Shown here: positions 1 through 8,105 of the stretch, piece after piece
Layout: every line of letters begins with the position of its first letter
How positions within the stretch are numbered: position 1 is the stretch's first letter
From: Bacteroidales bacterium
GTDB taxonomy: Bacteria; Bacteroidota; Bacteroidia; Bacteroidales; VadinHA17
DNA length: 11,464 nt
Assembly: GCA_003518245.1 (NCBI GenBank)
Contig: DOZA01000051.1
Coordinates: 1 to 11,464, forward strand
Reading direction: 5' to 3'
Program-made: the position numbers and the translations under genes
The notes under the pieces: generated by a model
What the model was told of the DNA's origin: nothing
What the model saw: the letters and a program-made list of their open reading frames with translations, nothing else
Database searches by the model: none

Positions 1-228
1 CCTCCTTATATTACCGAGATAACTCCATATGTAAAAACCGGGACCAATAATATCGAGGTACAGGTTATCAATACCTGGAATAACAGGATTATTGGCGATT
101 TAAGGTATCCTGACGAGAAATCATACACCAGAACCAATATAAAATATAAATTCAGCAAGGATAATAAGTTACTTAAGTCAGGATTGACAGGAAAAGCAGA
201 AATTATATTTGTAAAGAGTAATGAATAA
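1..228 (+). CDS. C-terminal fragment of GH106-like alpha-L-rhamnosidase (5' end outside window)
   Basis: Frame 1 is open from the left edge to TAA at 226-228 and gives 75 residues. The pattern NIEVQVINTWNNRIIGD (fragment residues 17-33), followed by a TN and then KLLKSGLTG (56-64), matches what I know of the extreme C-terminus of GH106 alpha-L-rhamnosidases. There a galactose-binding-like beta-sandwich ends in 'NTLEVEVTNLWPNRLIGD ... LLPSGLLGP'. Such enzymes remove terminal alpha-L-rhamnose from pectic, algal or glycoside substrates and are secreted or periplasmic in Bacteroidota. The catalytic domain is not in the window, so activity cannot be judged. A GH2-type enzyme with the same sugar-binding domain is the main alternative. 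The next gene starts 15 bp downstream in the same reading frame, which suggests co-transcription with the GH3 and sulfatase genes. Confidence 0.72.
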   Translation, partial: PPYITEITPYVKTGTNNIEVQVINTWNNRIIGDLRYPDEKSYTRTNIKYKFSKDNKLLKSGLTGKAEIIFVKSNE

Positions 229-243
229 GTAAATAACAAAGAA

Positions 244-2799
244 ATGCAGTACTATTTTTCAGTTATATTGATGCTCCTGTCCTCTTTGTGTTATCCACAG
301 GATATCAAAGATAGTTACAGGGACCCGGATTTACCTGTTGATGAACGTGTTAATGATCTTATTTCAAGGATGACACTGGAAGAAAAAACTTCCCAGATGC
401 TAAATCATTCAGTTGCTATTCCCAGGCTTGGAATACCTGAATACGACTGGTGGAATGAAGCATTGCATGGTGTTGCCAGGGCAGACCTGGCAACAGTCTT
501 TCCGCAGGCAATCGGTCTGGCCGCTACATGGGATCCCGGTCTTATTGAAGAAATGGCACATATAATTGGCTATGAAGCAAGAGCAAAATATATTAAAGCT
601 CAGGCAGACAATGAATATGGAAGATATAAAGGCCTTACCATGTGGTCTCCCAATATAAATATTTTCAGGGATCCCAGATGGGGCAGGGGACATGAAACAT
701 ATGGCGAAGATCCGTTCCTGACCGCCGAGATGGCAAAAGCATTTGTCAGGGGGCTGCAGGGAGATGATGAAAAATACCTTCTTACGGTGTCAACACCCAA
801 ACACTACGCGGTACACAGTGGACCGGAAGCTCTACGGCATGAGTTTGATGCTGTTACATCTGAACGGGACTTCTATGATACTTACCTGCCCGCGTTTAAG
901 GCTGCAGTGATGGATGCCGGGGCCTACTCAGTGATGTGTGCATATAACAGTTATTTAGATGTTCCATGCTGTGGCAGTGAATTGTTGCTTACAGATATTT
1001 TGCGTGATGACTGGGGATTTAAAGGTTATGTTGTTTCTGACTGTAATGCTATCCGGGATATCTCGGAGAACCATAAATATGTCCATTCCGGGGCTGAGGC
1101 AGCAGCTCTTGCAGTAAAGGCAGGATGTGATCTTAACTGCGGTTCTTATTACAGATACCTCCTTGAAGCTGTTGAAAAAGGATTTATTACTGAAGAGGAG
1201 ATAAATGTTTCTGTTATAAGATTGTACAAAGCACGGTTTAAACTGGGCCTCTTTGATAATGACAGTGAACATCCTTATAATAACGTACCATATTCCTATG
1301 TTGATTCACCCGAAAACAGGGTAAAAGCACTTGAAATAGCACGTAAATCTATGGTTCTTCTGAAGAATGAAGATAATATTTTGCCCCTGTCAAAAAAAAT
1401 CAGAAAGCTTGCTATGATTGGACCTAATGCTGATGAGTACAGTGTTTTAGTTGGTAACTACCACGGTACGCCTTCAATGTATTATACTGCACTTGATGGT
1501 TTGAGAAATGCGTTCCCGGATGAAGCACTAGTCTATTATGAACCGGGATGTGACCTTCAGGATCCCGAAAAAATACCTCTGAAAAAAATTGAATCAGAAT
1601 TTTTATCATTTAAAGGTAAAAAAGGATTGCTGGCTGAGTACTTTGATAATAAGGAACTGGAAGGAAAACCTCTGTTCAGGAGAATTGACAGAGATATCGA
1701 TAATAACTGGATAAAATATAGAATTCCCGGCCTTGATGATGAAAATTTCTCCATCAGGTGGACGGGCGAACTTGAGGTACCTGTAACAGGTGATTATATC
1801 ATCGGCCTTGAGGCGGATGATGGGTTCAGACTGTTTATTGATGATGTTAAGGTAATAGATAACTGGAAAGAAAAAAAGGGAAGAAAGAGAGAAGCCAGTA
1901 TATTCCTTGAATCAGGCAAAAGTTATAACCTGAAGATTGAGTATTATCAGGCAGGTTACCTTTCAGCCTGTAAAATGTCATGGGCGCTTCCCGGAAAATC
2001 AGCAATGGAAAGAGCCGTTCAAATAGCTGCTGAATCGGATGCTGTAATATTTGTCGGGGGAATAGCACCCTCTATGGAAGGAGAGACAGGTGATAAGCAA
2101 GGTATTGACTTCCCTGAAGTGCAAAGATCTTTACTGAAGACTATCAGGGAAGTAAACAATAATATTGTTCTTGTACTTAATAATGGTAGTGCCCTTGCTA
2201 TTAGCTGGGAGAAGGAGAATATACCTGCAATACTTGAAGCCTGGTACCCGGGAGAGGAAGGGGGAACAGCTATTGCTGATATTATTTTCGGAGATTATAA
2301 CCCCTCCGGCAGATTACCTGTAACTTTCTATAAATCAGAAAATGATTTGCCTCCTATGGAAAACTATTTCATGAAAGACAGAACTTACCGCTATTTTAAA
2401 GGAGAACCTTTATATGCTTTTGGTTATGGACTGAGTTTTACTAATTTTGAATATTCAGACATTTCATTAAATAAAAAGAGAATGAACAGTAACGACTGTT
2501 CAGAAGTCTCTGTTAAAGTAAGAAACTGTGGTGATATAGCTGGTGAAGAGGTTATACAGCTTTATATTAGTGATATAGAAAGTACAGTAGTAAAGCCCCT
2601 GAAAGAGCTCAGGGGTATCAGAAAAATTTACCTGGACCCTGGAGAAGAACGGATCGTTAGATTTAATATTGACAGTGAATTATTAGGATATACTGACATT
2701 GAAACAAAAAAATGGATAGTGGAACCAGGCGCATATAAAATACAGCTTGGATCAGCATCCGATAATACATTAAGCACAGAATTAATAATAATAAAATAA
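244..2799 (+). CDS. Secreted GH3 beta-glycosidase (beta-xylosidase/beta-glucosidase type) with inserted PA14 domain
   Basis: This 851-residue enzyme should hydrolyse terminal beta-linked sugars with retention. It begins with a hydrophobic signal (1-19), which has no Lys/Arg and no proper lipobox (SSLC), so export by SPase I is likely. The GH3 N-terminal barrel spans about 30-330. It has the DWWNEALHGV block (68-77) typical of GH3 beta-xylosidases/arabinofuranosidases, KH at 186-187, and the nucleophile Asp266 in VVSDCNA. The GH3 C domain (about 365-700) is split by a PA14 beta-domain at about 460-584 (GLLAEYFDNKEL ... VTGDYIIGLEADDGFRLFIDD), a known insertion in this family that can help bind sugar. 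Glu614 in EGETGDK is the candidate acid/base. A fibronectin-III-like domain covers about 735-845. ATG 244 is the first possible start after the upstream in-frame stop. The gap to the next sulfatase gene is 5 bp, so they are surely co-transcribed. Exact substrate (xylose or glucose) is not resolved. Confidence 0.93.
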   Translation: MQYYFSVILMLLSSLCYPQDIKDSYRDPDLPVDERVNDLISRMTLEEKTSQMLNHSVAIPRLGIPEYDWWNEALHGVARADLATVFPQAIGLAATWDPGLIEEMAHIIGYEARAKYIKAQADNEYGRYKGLTMWSPNINIFRDPRWGRGHETYGEDPFLTAEMAKAFVRGLQGDDEKYLLTVSTPKHYAVHSGPEALRHEFDAVTSERDFYDTYLPAFKAAVMDAGAYSVMCAYNSYLDVPCCGSELLLTDILRDDWGFKGYVVSDCNAIRDISENHKYVHSGAEAAALAVKAGCDLNCGSYYRYLLEAVEKGFITEEEINVSVIRLYKARFKLGLFDNDSEHPYNNVPYSYVDSPENRVKALEIARKSMVLLKNEDNILPLSKKIRKLAMIGPNADEYSVLVGNYHGTPSMYYTALDGLRNAFPDEALVYYEPGCDLQDPEKIPLKKIESEFLSFKGKKGLLAEYFDNKELEGKPLFRRIDRDIDNNWIKYRIPGLDDENFSIRWTGELEVPVTGDYIIGLEADDGFRLFIDDVKVIDNWKEKKGRKREASIFLESGKSYNLKIEYYQAGYLSACKMSWALPGKSAMERAVQIAAESDAVIFVGGIAPSMEGETGDKQGIDFPEVQRSLLKTIREVNNNIVLVLNNGSALAISWEKENIPAILEAWYPGEEGGTAIADIIFGDYNPSGRLPVTFYKSENDLPPMENYFMKDRTYRYFKGEPLYAFGYGLSFTNFEYSDISLNKKRMNSNDCSEVSVKVRNCGDIAGEEVIQLYISDIESTVVKPLKELRGIRKIYLDPGEERIVRFNIDSELLGYTDIETKKWIVEPGAYKIQLGSASDNTLSTELIIIK

Positions 2800-2804
2800 T
2801 TATT

Positions 2805-4226
2805 ATGAAAAAAATACTGTTTTTTACTGCAACTATTGTCTCAATCGTGTTTTTTACAGGATGTAAGGTAAATGAAAAAGATAGCAGTGAGGAAATAGTT
2901 AATTTGGTAAACGGGAAAAGACCGAACATAGTTTTTATTGTGACAGATGATCAGAGATGGGATGCCCTTGGTTTCGCCGGTAATGATATCATCAGTACAC
3001 CGAATATGGATAAACTTGCGAGGGAAGGAATATTTTTTAACAATGCCTTTGTTACAACTCCTGTATGTGCTGCAAGCCGGGCTTCATTGTTTACAGGACT
3101 ATATGAAAGGACGCATGACTATACATTCGGCAAGCCAAACCTGGATGATGAATATATGTATGAGAGCTATCCATATTTGCTCAGAAAAGCAGGATACCGG
3201 ACAGGTATGATAGGGAAGTTCGGTGTTAAGGTTAATGAGGGAATAATAGATTCAATGTTCGACTGGAAAAAGCTGACGTTCTGGCCTTACCTGAAGGATA
3301 TTGATGGGAAACAGGTTCACCTTGCTGATATTAACGGAAATCATGCCATTGATTTTATTAAGTCATCCAAAGACCAGCCTTTCTGCCTCTCATTGTCTTT
3401 CTGGTCACCTCATGCTGATGACGGTGCTGATGAACAGTATTTCTGGCCTGAGTATTGTGATGAGTTATACGCCAATACAGAAATACCTGTGACTGAGACA
3501 GCCAATCCTGAATTTTTTGAAGCCTTACCTGAGTTTTTAAGAACCACAATGAACAGGAAAAGATGGTACTGGAGGTACGATACACCTGAAAAACACCAGA
3601 GGATGGTTAAGGGTTATTATAGAATGATAAGTTGTGTGGACAGCGTCATTTCACGGATAAGGCTAACCCTTGAGCAGGAAGGCCTGGCTGATAACACCGT
3701 TATTATACTGATGGGTGACAATGGTTATTTTACTGGTGAAAGGGGATATGCCGGTAAGTGGTTGATGTATGAGCAATCAATCAGGGTTCCCCTGATTATT
3801 TATGACCCCAGGCTGCCTGAGAAAAACCGAAACAAGACTTACAGGGAAATGGTACTGAATGTTGATGTTACACCTACTATCCTGGACCTTGCCGGCGTTG
3901 ATATTCCGGAGAGGTACCAGGGGAAAACCCTGACAGAATTTTACGGGAATCAGCCACAGGATTGGAGGAATGCTATATTTTGCGAACACAGGCTTGAAAA
4001 TAATGAATTATTGCCAAAGACAGAATGTTACAGGGATAGTGTATGGAAGTTTATCAGGTATGAAGATGCACCGGAACTGATTGAATTATACAACCTGAAC
4101 GAGGATACGAACGAAACAAATAATCTCGCATATGACCAAAATTATGCTGTTAAGGTAGAATATTATAAACATAAGTGTGACTCAATAGCTGGCAGGCTGT
4201 TGTCTGAAAGAATACAAAAAGAATAG
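2805..4226 (+). CDS. S1-family (arylsulfatase-type) sulfatase lipoprotein, CAASR motif
   Basis: This is a 473-residue formylglycine-dependent sulfatase, expected to remove sulfate esters from a carbohydrate. The signal peptide ends in FFTGC, so Cys20 should be lipidated. It is followed by an acidic-rich linker (NEKDSSEE). Metal-site Asp48-Asp49 lie in FIVTDDQ. The sulfatase signature is CAASR (88-92), with Cys88 as the residue converted to formylglycine; Ala at the usual Pro position is allowed in the family. Further metal-site residues are Asp305-Asn306 (MGDNG), and Lys318 (GKWLMYE) is a likely sulfate ligand. The usual GKWHLG block is GKFGVK (137-142), so the conserved His is absent there; another His may come from SPHAD (201-205). 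The C-terminal subdomain ends with the family's LYNL..DTNETNNLA motif. The start follows the GH3 stop by 5 bp. Sulfate position and SulfAtlas subfamily cannot be told from reading alone. Confidence 0.92.
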   Translation: MKKILFFTATIVSIVFFTGCKVNEKDSSEEIVNLVNGKRPNIVFIVTDDQRWDALGFAGNDIISTPNMDKLAREGIFFNNAFVTTPVCAASRASLFTGLYERTHDYTFGKPNLDDEYMYESYPYLLRKAGYRTGMIGKFGVKVNEGIIDSMFDWKKLTFWPYLKDIDGKQVHLADINGNHAIDFIKSSKDQPFCLSLSFWSPHADDGADEQYFWPEYCDELYANTEIPVTETANPEFFEALPEFLRTTMNRKRWYWRYDTPEKHQRMVKGYYRMISCVDSVISRIRLTLEQEGLADNTVIILMGDNGYFTGERGYAGKWLMYEQSIRVPLIIYDPRLPEKNRNKTYREMVLNVDVTPTILDLAGVDIPERYQGKTLTEFYGNQPQDWRNAIFCEHRLENNELLPKTECYRDSVWKFIRYEDAPELIELYNLNEDTNETNNLAYDQNYAVKVEYYKHKCDSIAGRLLSERIQKE

Positions 4227-4316
4227 AGAAAAAAAATACTCTGAAAGGTATGGAAATGCCTGTAAAATAAGTTATGAAAAATGCATTTAGCATTGTAAAT
4301 TAAAAATTGATCATTG
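4227..4316 (+). other. 90-bp gap between two sulfatase genes; no clear terminator or promoter
   Basis: AT-rich spacer. It holds a short inverted repeat, AATGC-ATTTA-GCATT (4280-4294), with no following T run, so it is not a convincing terminator. A nine-codon ATG-to-TAA frame (4274-4303) is also present but is too short to claim. I found no match to the Bacteroidota -7 consensus TAnnTTTG. The two sulfatases are therefore probably on one transcript, but a separate weak promoter cannot be excluded. Confidence 0.4.
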
Positions 4317-5789
4317 ATGGAGAATTTAAAGGAATGTTATTGGATTATCAAAAGGCATATTTATTGTAAAAAGCTGAATTACTTTATTATTGTGCTCGTA
4401 ATGACACTTGGAATAATGAGTTTGGGGTCCTGCAAAAAACAAGTTCCACAGAAACCCAATTTCGTGTTCATTTTCATAGATGATCTGGGTTATTCTGATG
4501 TAGGATACATGGGCGCAAAATACTATCAAACCCCTAATATCGATAAACTTGCCTCAGAAGGGATGATTTTTACCCAGGCCTATGCAAATGCTGCCAATTG
4601 TGCCCCGACCAGGGCATCACTGCTGACAGGGCAGTATTCACCGCGACATGGCGTTTATACAGTAGGCCGTTCAGACAGGGGTCAGTCAAAGGACAGACGT
4701 ATTATTCCTGTGGAAAACTCAAGAACTGTCGCACTTGATAATATTACAATTGGTGAAGCACTGAAAGCGGCAGGCTATAAAACAGCAGCCATAGGCAAAT
4801 GGAATATTGGCAACAGCCCTGATAAGCAGGGTTTTGATGTTTCATTTTCATCTGACTCACTTGGCTTCAGGAACGGACATTTTGATGAGAATGGTGAATA
4901 TCTGGCCGACAGGTTAACAGACGAGGCTATAAAATTTATAAATGATAACTCAGACGGTCCGTTTTTTCTTTATCTGTCACATTATTCCGTACATACGCCA
5001 ATTGAAGCAAAAGAGGAACTAATTAAGAAATACCAGACAGCAGAACCGGATGGATGTCATAATAACCCTGTTTATGCAGCTATGATTGAGAATGTTGATG
5101 AGAGTGTTGGCAGGGTACTAAATACACTTGATGATCTTGGAATTGCTGATAATACAGTGGTGGTATTCTTCTCTGATAATGGAGGATATGGACCTGTAAC
5201 ATGTATGGATCCACTTAGAGGAGCAAAGGGTATGTACTATGAAGGTGGTATTAGGGAACCAATGGCGGTCAAATGGCCTGTCAGGGTTAAGGCAGGAACT
5301 GTATGTGAATCACCTGTTATTGGTCTTGATTTTTTCCCAACTTTTATGGATATGGCCGGAGCAACTATTCCTGAGAACAAGATACTTGACGGAATGAGTA
5401 TATTACCCTTGCTGTTGGGAGAGAAATCAGTAGATAGGGATAAATTGTTCTGGCATTTCCCTGCCTACCTTCAAAAATATAAAGGAGGTATGGAAGATGC
5501 ACGTGATACATTATTCAGAACCAGACCTGTGAGTGTTATCAGGAAAGGTGACTGGAAACTTTTGCTCTTTTATGAGGAATGGATGCTTGATGGAGGGGAG
5601 AAGAGCATAGCAACAAATAATGCTGTAGAATTATATAATCTGGCTGCAGATATAGGTGAAACAAATAATCTGGCCACATCTGATACTATCAGAAGAAATG
5701 AGCTTTTAAGCGACCTGTTTAAATGGTTAAAAGATATAAATGCACCTTTGCCGGGTGAAGAAAATCCGGATTATATTGATAAAAAATAA
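4317..5789 (+). CDS. S1-family sulfatase lipoprotein, CAPTR motif
   Basis: From ATG 4317 this gives 490 residues; a TTG codon directly before it (4314) is a less likely start. The N-terminal stretch before the hydrophobic core is long (about 20 residues, basic, with KRH and CKK), and the signal ends in SLGSC, giving lipidated Cys39. The sulfatase core follows: Asp55-Asp56 (FIDDLGY), signature CAPTR (95-99) with formylglycine Cys95, Lys161 in GKWNIG, His226 (YSVHTPI), Asp287-Asn288 (FFSDNGGYG) and Lys304 (LRGAKGMYYEGGIREP). GKWN replaces the common GKWH, so the histidine there is Asn163. The EGGIREP and DFFPT blocks and the ELYNLAADIGETNNLA C-terminus resemble arylsulfatase-A-like bacterial sulfatases. 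It differs clearly from the preceding sulfatase, so the pair is not a recent duplication and probably hits a different sulfate position. The gene ends 8 bp from a convergent gene. Confidence 0.91.
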   Translation: MENLKECYWIIKRHIYCKKLNYFIIVLVMTLGIMSLGSCKKQVPQKPNFVFIFIDDLGYSDVGYMGAKYYQTPNIDKLASEGMIFTQAYANAANCAPTRASLLTGQYSPRHGVYTVGRSDRGQSKDRRIIPVENSRTVALDNITIGEALKAAGYKTAAIGKWNIGNSPDKQGFDVSFSSDSLGFRNGHFDENGEYLADRLTDEAIKFINDNSDGPFFLYLSHYSVHTPIEAKEELIKKYQTAEPDGCHNNPVYAAMIENVDESVGRVLNTLDDLGIADNTVVVFFSDNGGYGPVTCMDPLRGAKGMYYEGGIREPMAVKWPVRVKAGTVCESPVIGLDFFPTFMDMAGATIPENKILDGMSILPLLLGEKSVDRDKLFWHFPAYLQKYKGGMEDARDTLFRTRPVSVIRKGDWKLLLFYEEWMLDGGEKSIATNNAVELYNLAADIGETNNLATSDTIRRNELLSDLFKWLKDINAPLPGEENPDYIDKK

Positions 5790-5797
5790 TCAGATAA

Positions 5798-6454
5798 TCA
5801 TTTGAGTATAATCTCAATAGCCCCGTTACCACCCTGTGATCCGTATATAGCTGCCCTGGTACCATCAACGTATCTAATTGATTTAACATTTGACGGCACA
5901 ACAAAAGATATATCAGAAACAATTATACCATCGACTACATAAAGAACCTCCTGGCTTCCTGTTAAGGAGTTCTGTTTTTGTGTGGTTACAATATTACCAT
6001 TCACGTTTACATTAAATATTTCTATATCAATAAGTTCATATATGTTATTGTATATAGAGTAATCCTTTTCTCCTTTCAGATGATATTTCCTGATTGCTGA
6101 ACTTAGGACTTCTTCGCTGATATGACCATTATGGATAGCATCGGAGAAACTGGTTCGATCATTGCTGTAAACCAGATCTATATAGGGATATTCGAGATCC
6201 TTCAATCTGACTTTTACATTATCAAATCCTTCAGCATTTACCAATAATTTATCCTTATCAGAGCAATAGATGCTGAACATCCCAAGGGAATCAGTATGGG
6301 TAATTTGATTTGTTTTACTTGTTGTTATCCTGACATTATTCAATGGGATCTTGCCAAAAGTGATAACCTTACCCCGAATATTATTCTGCCCATAAGTTGT
6401 TATGCATGTGCATATAAAAATTATCGATAGTGATATTTTTATGATTCTGCGCAT
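5798..6454 (-). CDS. Small secreted carboxypeptidase-regulatory-like/TonB-plug protein without beta-barrel
   Basis: This 218-residue protein has a signal peptide ending near TYGQ (about 20-23), with no lipobox at the cleavage site. Residues about 25-95 form a CarboxypepD_reg-like beta-sandwich (IRGKVITFGKIPLNNVRI, then DSLGMFSI). Residues about 165-218 match the end of a SusC-type plug: EVLYVVDGIIV, then VPSNVKSIRYVDGTRAAIYG and GNGAIEIILK. In SusC proteins this point (the 'IYGSRGANGVILITTK' block) is followed by a 22-stranded barrel; here the gene stops at it. The protein cannot form a pore by itself. Similar stand-alone plug proteins are known in Bacteroidota but their role is unclear; a periplasmic binding or scaffold role is only a guess. 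It is the last gene of a minus-strand run, 41 bp after the sulfatase gene. ATG 6454 gives a normal basic signal N-terminus (MRRIIK). A 3'-truncated SusC is less likely, since no barrel-coding remnant follows. Confidence 0.8.
   Translation of the reverse strand: MRRIIKISLSIIFICTCITTYGQNNIRGKVITFGKIPLNNVRITTSKTNQITHTDSLGMFSIYCSDKDKLLVNAEGFDNVKVRLKDLEYPYIDLVYSNDRTSFSDAIHNGHISEEVLSSAIRKYHLKGEKDYSIYNNIYELIDIEIFNVNVNGNIVTTQKQNSLTGSQEVLYVVDGIIVSDISFVVPSNVKSIRYVDGTRAAIYGSQGGNGAIEIILK
5802..5817. repeat. Short inverted repeat at the convergent gene ends, possible weak hairpin
   Basis: TTGAG-TATAAT-CTCAA forms a 5-bp stem with a 6-nt loop, inside the last codons of the minus-strand plug gene. On the minus strand it is followed, about 14 nt later, by a T-rich run (complement of 5781-5786). 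On the plus strand no T run follows. It might slow or end minus-strand transcription, but the stem is short and weak. Confidence 0.2.
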
Positions 6455-6495
6455 AGTATATAAATTTTCAAATATTTTACTGTTATTAGAGACAC

Positions 6496-8064
6496 TTATC
6501 TACTTATTACAACAGTAGTGTCATTATATTGTTTTTGGAGTTGCAATAGTTCATTATATAATTTATCTGTTATTTCATCATAACCTTCTTTGCCATAGAT
6601 ATTATTTATTTCAAGTGGATCCTGTTCAAGGTCGTATAGTTCCCACTGGTCTATATCATAATAGAAGTGGATCAGTTTATGCTTGTCAGTCCGTATACCG
6701 TAATGTCGCTTCACTGAATGTGGTCCCGGAAATTCAAAGTAATGGTAGTACAATGAGTTTCTCCATTCAGTATTTTTTGTCCCTTCAATCAAGGGCAATA
6801 ATGATCTTCCCTGCATTTTCTCGGTTGGTCCCACACCGGCAAGTTCCAGGAAAGTAGGTGCATAATCTATATTCTGGACAAGCTCATCAATTTTGCCTTT
6901 ACTGATTGCAGATGGCAGTCTCATTAATAATGGAGTTCTGAAAGATTCTTCATACATGAATCTCTTATCAAACCACCCATGTTCTCCAAGATAGAATCCC
7001 TGGTCGGAGGTATATACCACCAGTGTGTTTTCAGTAAGGTTGTTTTCATCAAGATAATCAAGCAGCCGACCTATATTTTCATCAACAGAAGCAATACATC
7101 TAAGGTAATCTTCAAGATATCTCTGATATTTCCACTCCAGTAAGGCATCACCTTTCAGATCAGCTTTTTTATAATATTCTATTTCATCCTTGTAAGCCTT
7201 ATCCCATGCTTTTCTCTGTGCTTCATTCATCCTTTCAACCTGGTTGACAAAATACTTCCTCAGAGGGGTTTGTATTTCTCCTTCTTCATCAAGAAGCTTA
7301 AGATCATTGACAAGGTCAAGATTTTCCATGTGCATTTTCTGACTTGCAGCTGCTTCCCTGCCCTCATAGGTGTCATAGAAATTATCAGGAAGAGGAAACG
7401 TTACATCATTATACATATAAAGATGTGATGTGTCGGGCATCCAGCACCTGTGAGGAGCCTTGTGATGAACCAGGAGGCAAAAAGGTTTTTCACTGTTTCT
7501 TTCTTCTAACCAATTCAGGCTGTAGTCAGTGATAAGGTTGGTCACATAACCTTCAACTCGTTTTCTTTCCCCCATTTCAATAAAATCAGGGTTGTAGTAA
7601 TCACCCTGTCCCGGTAGTATATTCCAGTAGTCAAATCCGGTAGGATCGCTGCCAAGATGCCATTTGCCAATCATTGCAGTCTCATAACCTGCGTCCTGCA
7701 TGATTTTTGGGAATGTCATCTGTGATCCGTCAAATCTTTGTCCGTTAAGTCTTTGACCGTTCTCATGTGAAAATCTTCCGGTAAGCATAACCGCCCTGCT
7801 TGGTGAACATATTGAGTTGGTTACAAAACTGTTTGTGAACATTACACCCTCATCGGCTATCCTGTCAATATTAGGAGTTTGATTAAGTTCCCCGTTATAA
7901 CTGCTTATTGCCTGATATCCATGGTCGTCCGTCATTATGTATATAATATTTGGCGGTGTGTTATCTTTCTCCCTGCTGACATTGGAGCAAGATGAAAAAA
8001 GAAGAATAACGAATATCAGTGGTATTACTGAATATTTTACTGTTCTATTCATTATGATTGCCAT
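6496..8064 (-). CDS. S1-family sulfatase lipoprotein, canonical CSPSR motif (N-acetylglucosamine-6-sulfatase-like)
   Basis: This 522-residue sulfatase keeps all the standard motifs: lipobox FSSC (Cys26), Asp46-Asp47 (IMTDDHGY), CSPSR at 86-90 with formylglycine Cys86, GKWHLG at 133-138 (Lys134, His136), HHKAPH (200-205), Asp354-Gln355 (TSDQGFYLGEHGW) and Lys367 (FDKRFMYEE). A charged, probably helical insert covers about 235-315. The ELYDLEQDPLEINN block marks the C-terminal subdomain. The SDQGFYLGEHGWFDKR region and overall length recall sulfatases commonly annotated as mucin-desulfating or N-acetylglucosamine-6-sulfatases, but other subfamilies share these blocks, so the substrate is not proven. 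ATG 8064 and ATG 8052 (Met5) are both possible starts; the second gives a more compact signal peptide. It sits 41 bp after the DUF1080 gene and 41 bp before the plug-protein gene, so all three are probably one transcript. Confidence 0.92.
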   Translation of the reverse strand: MAIIMNRTVKYSVIPLIFVILLFSSCSNVSREKDNTPPNIIYIMTDDHGYQAISSYNGELNQTPNIDRIADEGVMFTNSFVTNSICSPSRAVMLTGRFSHENGQRLNGQRFDGSQMTFPKIMQDAGYETAMIGKWHLGSDPTGFDYWNILPGQGDYYNPDFIEMGERKRVEGYVTNLITDYSLNWLEERNSEKPFCLLVHHKAPHRCWMPDTSHLYMYNDVTFPLPDNFYDTYEGREAAASQKMHMENLDLVNDLKLLDEEGEIQTPLRKYFVNQVERMNEAQRKAWDKAYKDEIEYYKKADLKGDALLEWKYQRYLEDYLRCIASVDENIGRLLDYLDENNLTENTLVVYTSDQGFYLGEHGWFDKRFMYEESFRTPLLMRLPSAISKGKIDELVQNIDYAPTFLELAGVGPTEKMQGRSLLPLIEGTKNTEWRNSLYYHYFEFPGPHSVKRHYGIRTDKHKLIHFYYDIDQWELYDLEQDPLEINNIYGKEGYDEITDKLYNELLQLQKQYNDTTVVISR

Positions 8065-8105
8065 TTTCTTTGTTATCTCAAATACAATTTGCTACTATTA
8101 TGCTA

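Noticed and set aside
226..246. GH106-like tail and GH3 gene are in the same frame, separated by one stop and five codons, suggesting a possible fusion or readthrough
   Set aside because: The ATG at 244 starts a signal peptide, so GH3 is a separate secreted protein; no readthrough signal is visible.
2783..2805. Perfect 7-bp inverted repeat (TAATAAT/ATTATTA) over the GH3 stop and the sulfatase start
   Set aside because: It is made only of A and T, so a stable hairpin is unlikely; half of it is simply coding sequence for the Ile-rich C-terminus.
4274..4303. Nine-codon ATG-to-TAA frame in the gap between the sulfatases, resembling the start of a signal peptide
   Set aside because: Too short to support as a gene, and AT-rich DNA gives such frames by chance.
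2805..5789. Two adjacent sulfatases as a tandem duplication
   Set aside because: Signature motifs (CAASR and CAPTR), sulfate-site blocks and mid-regions differ too much for a recent duplication; the shared ETNNLA ending is a family feature.
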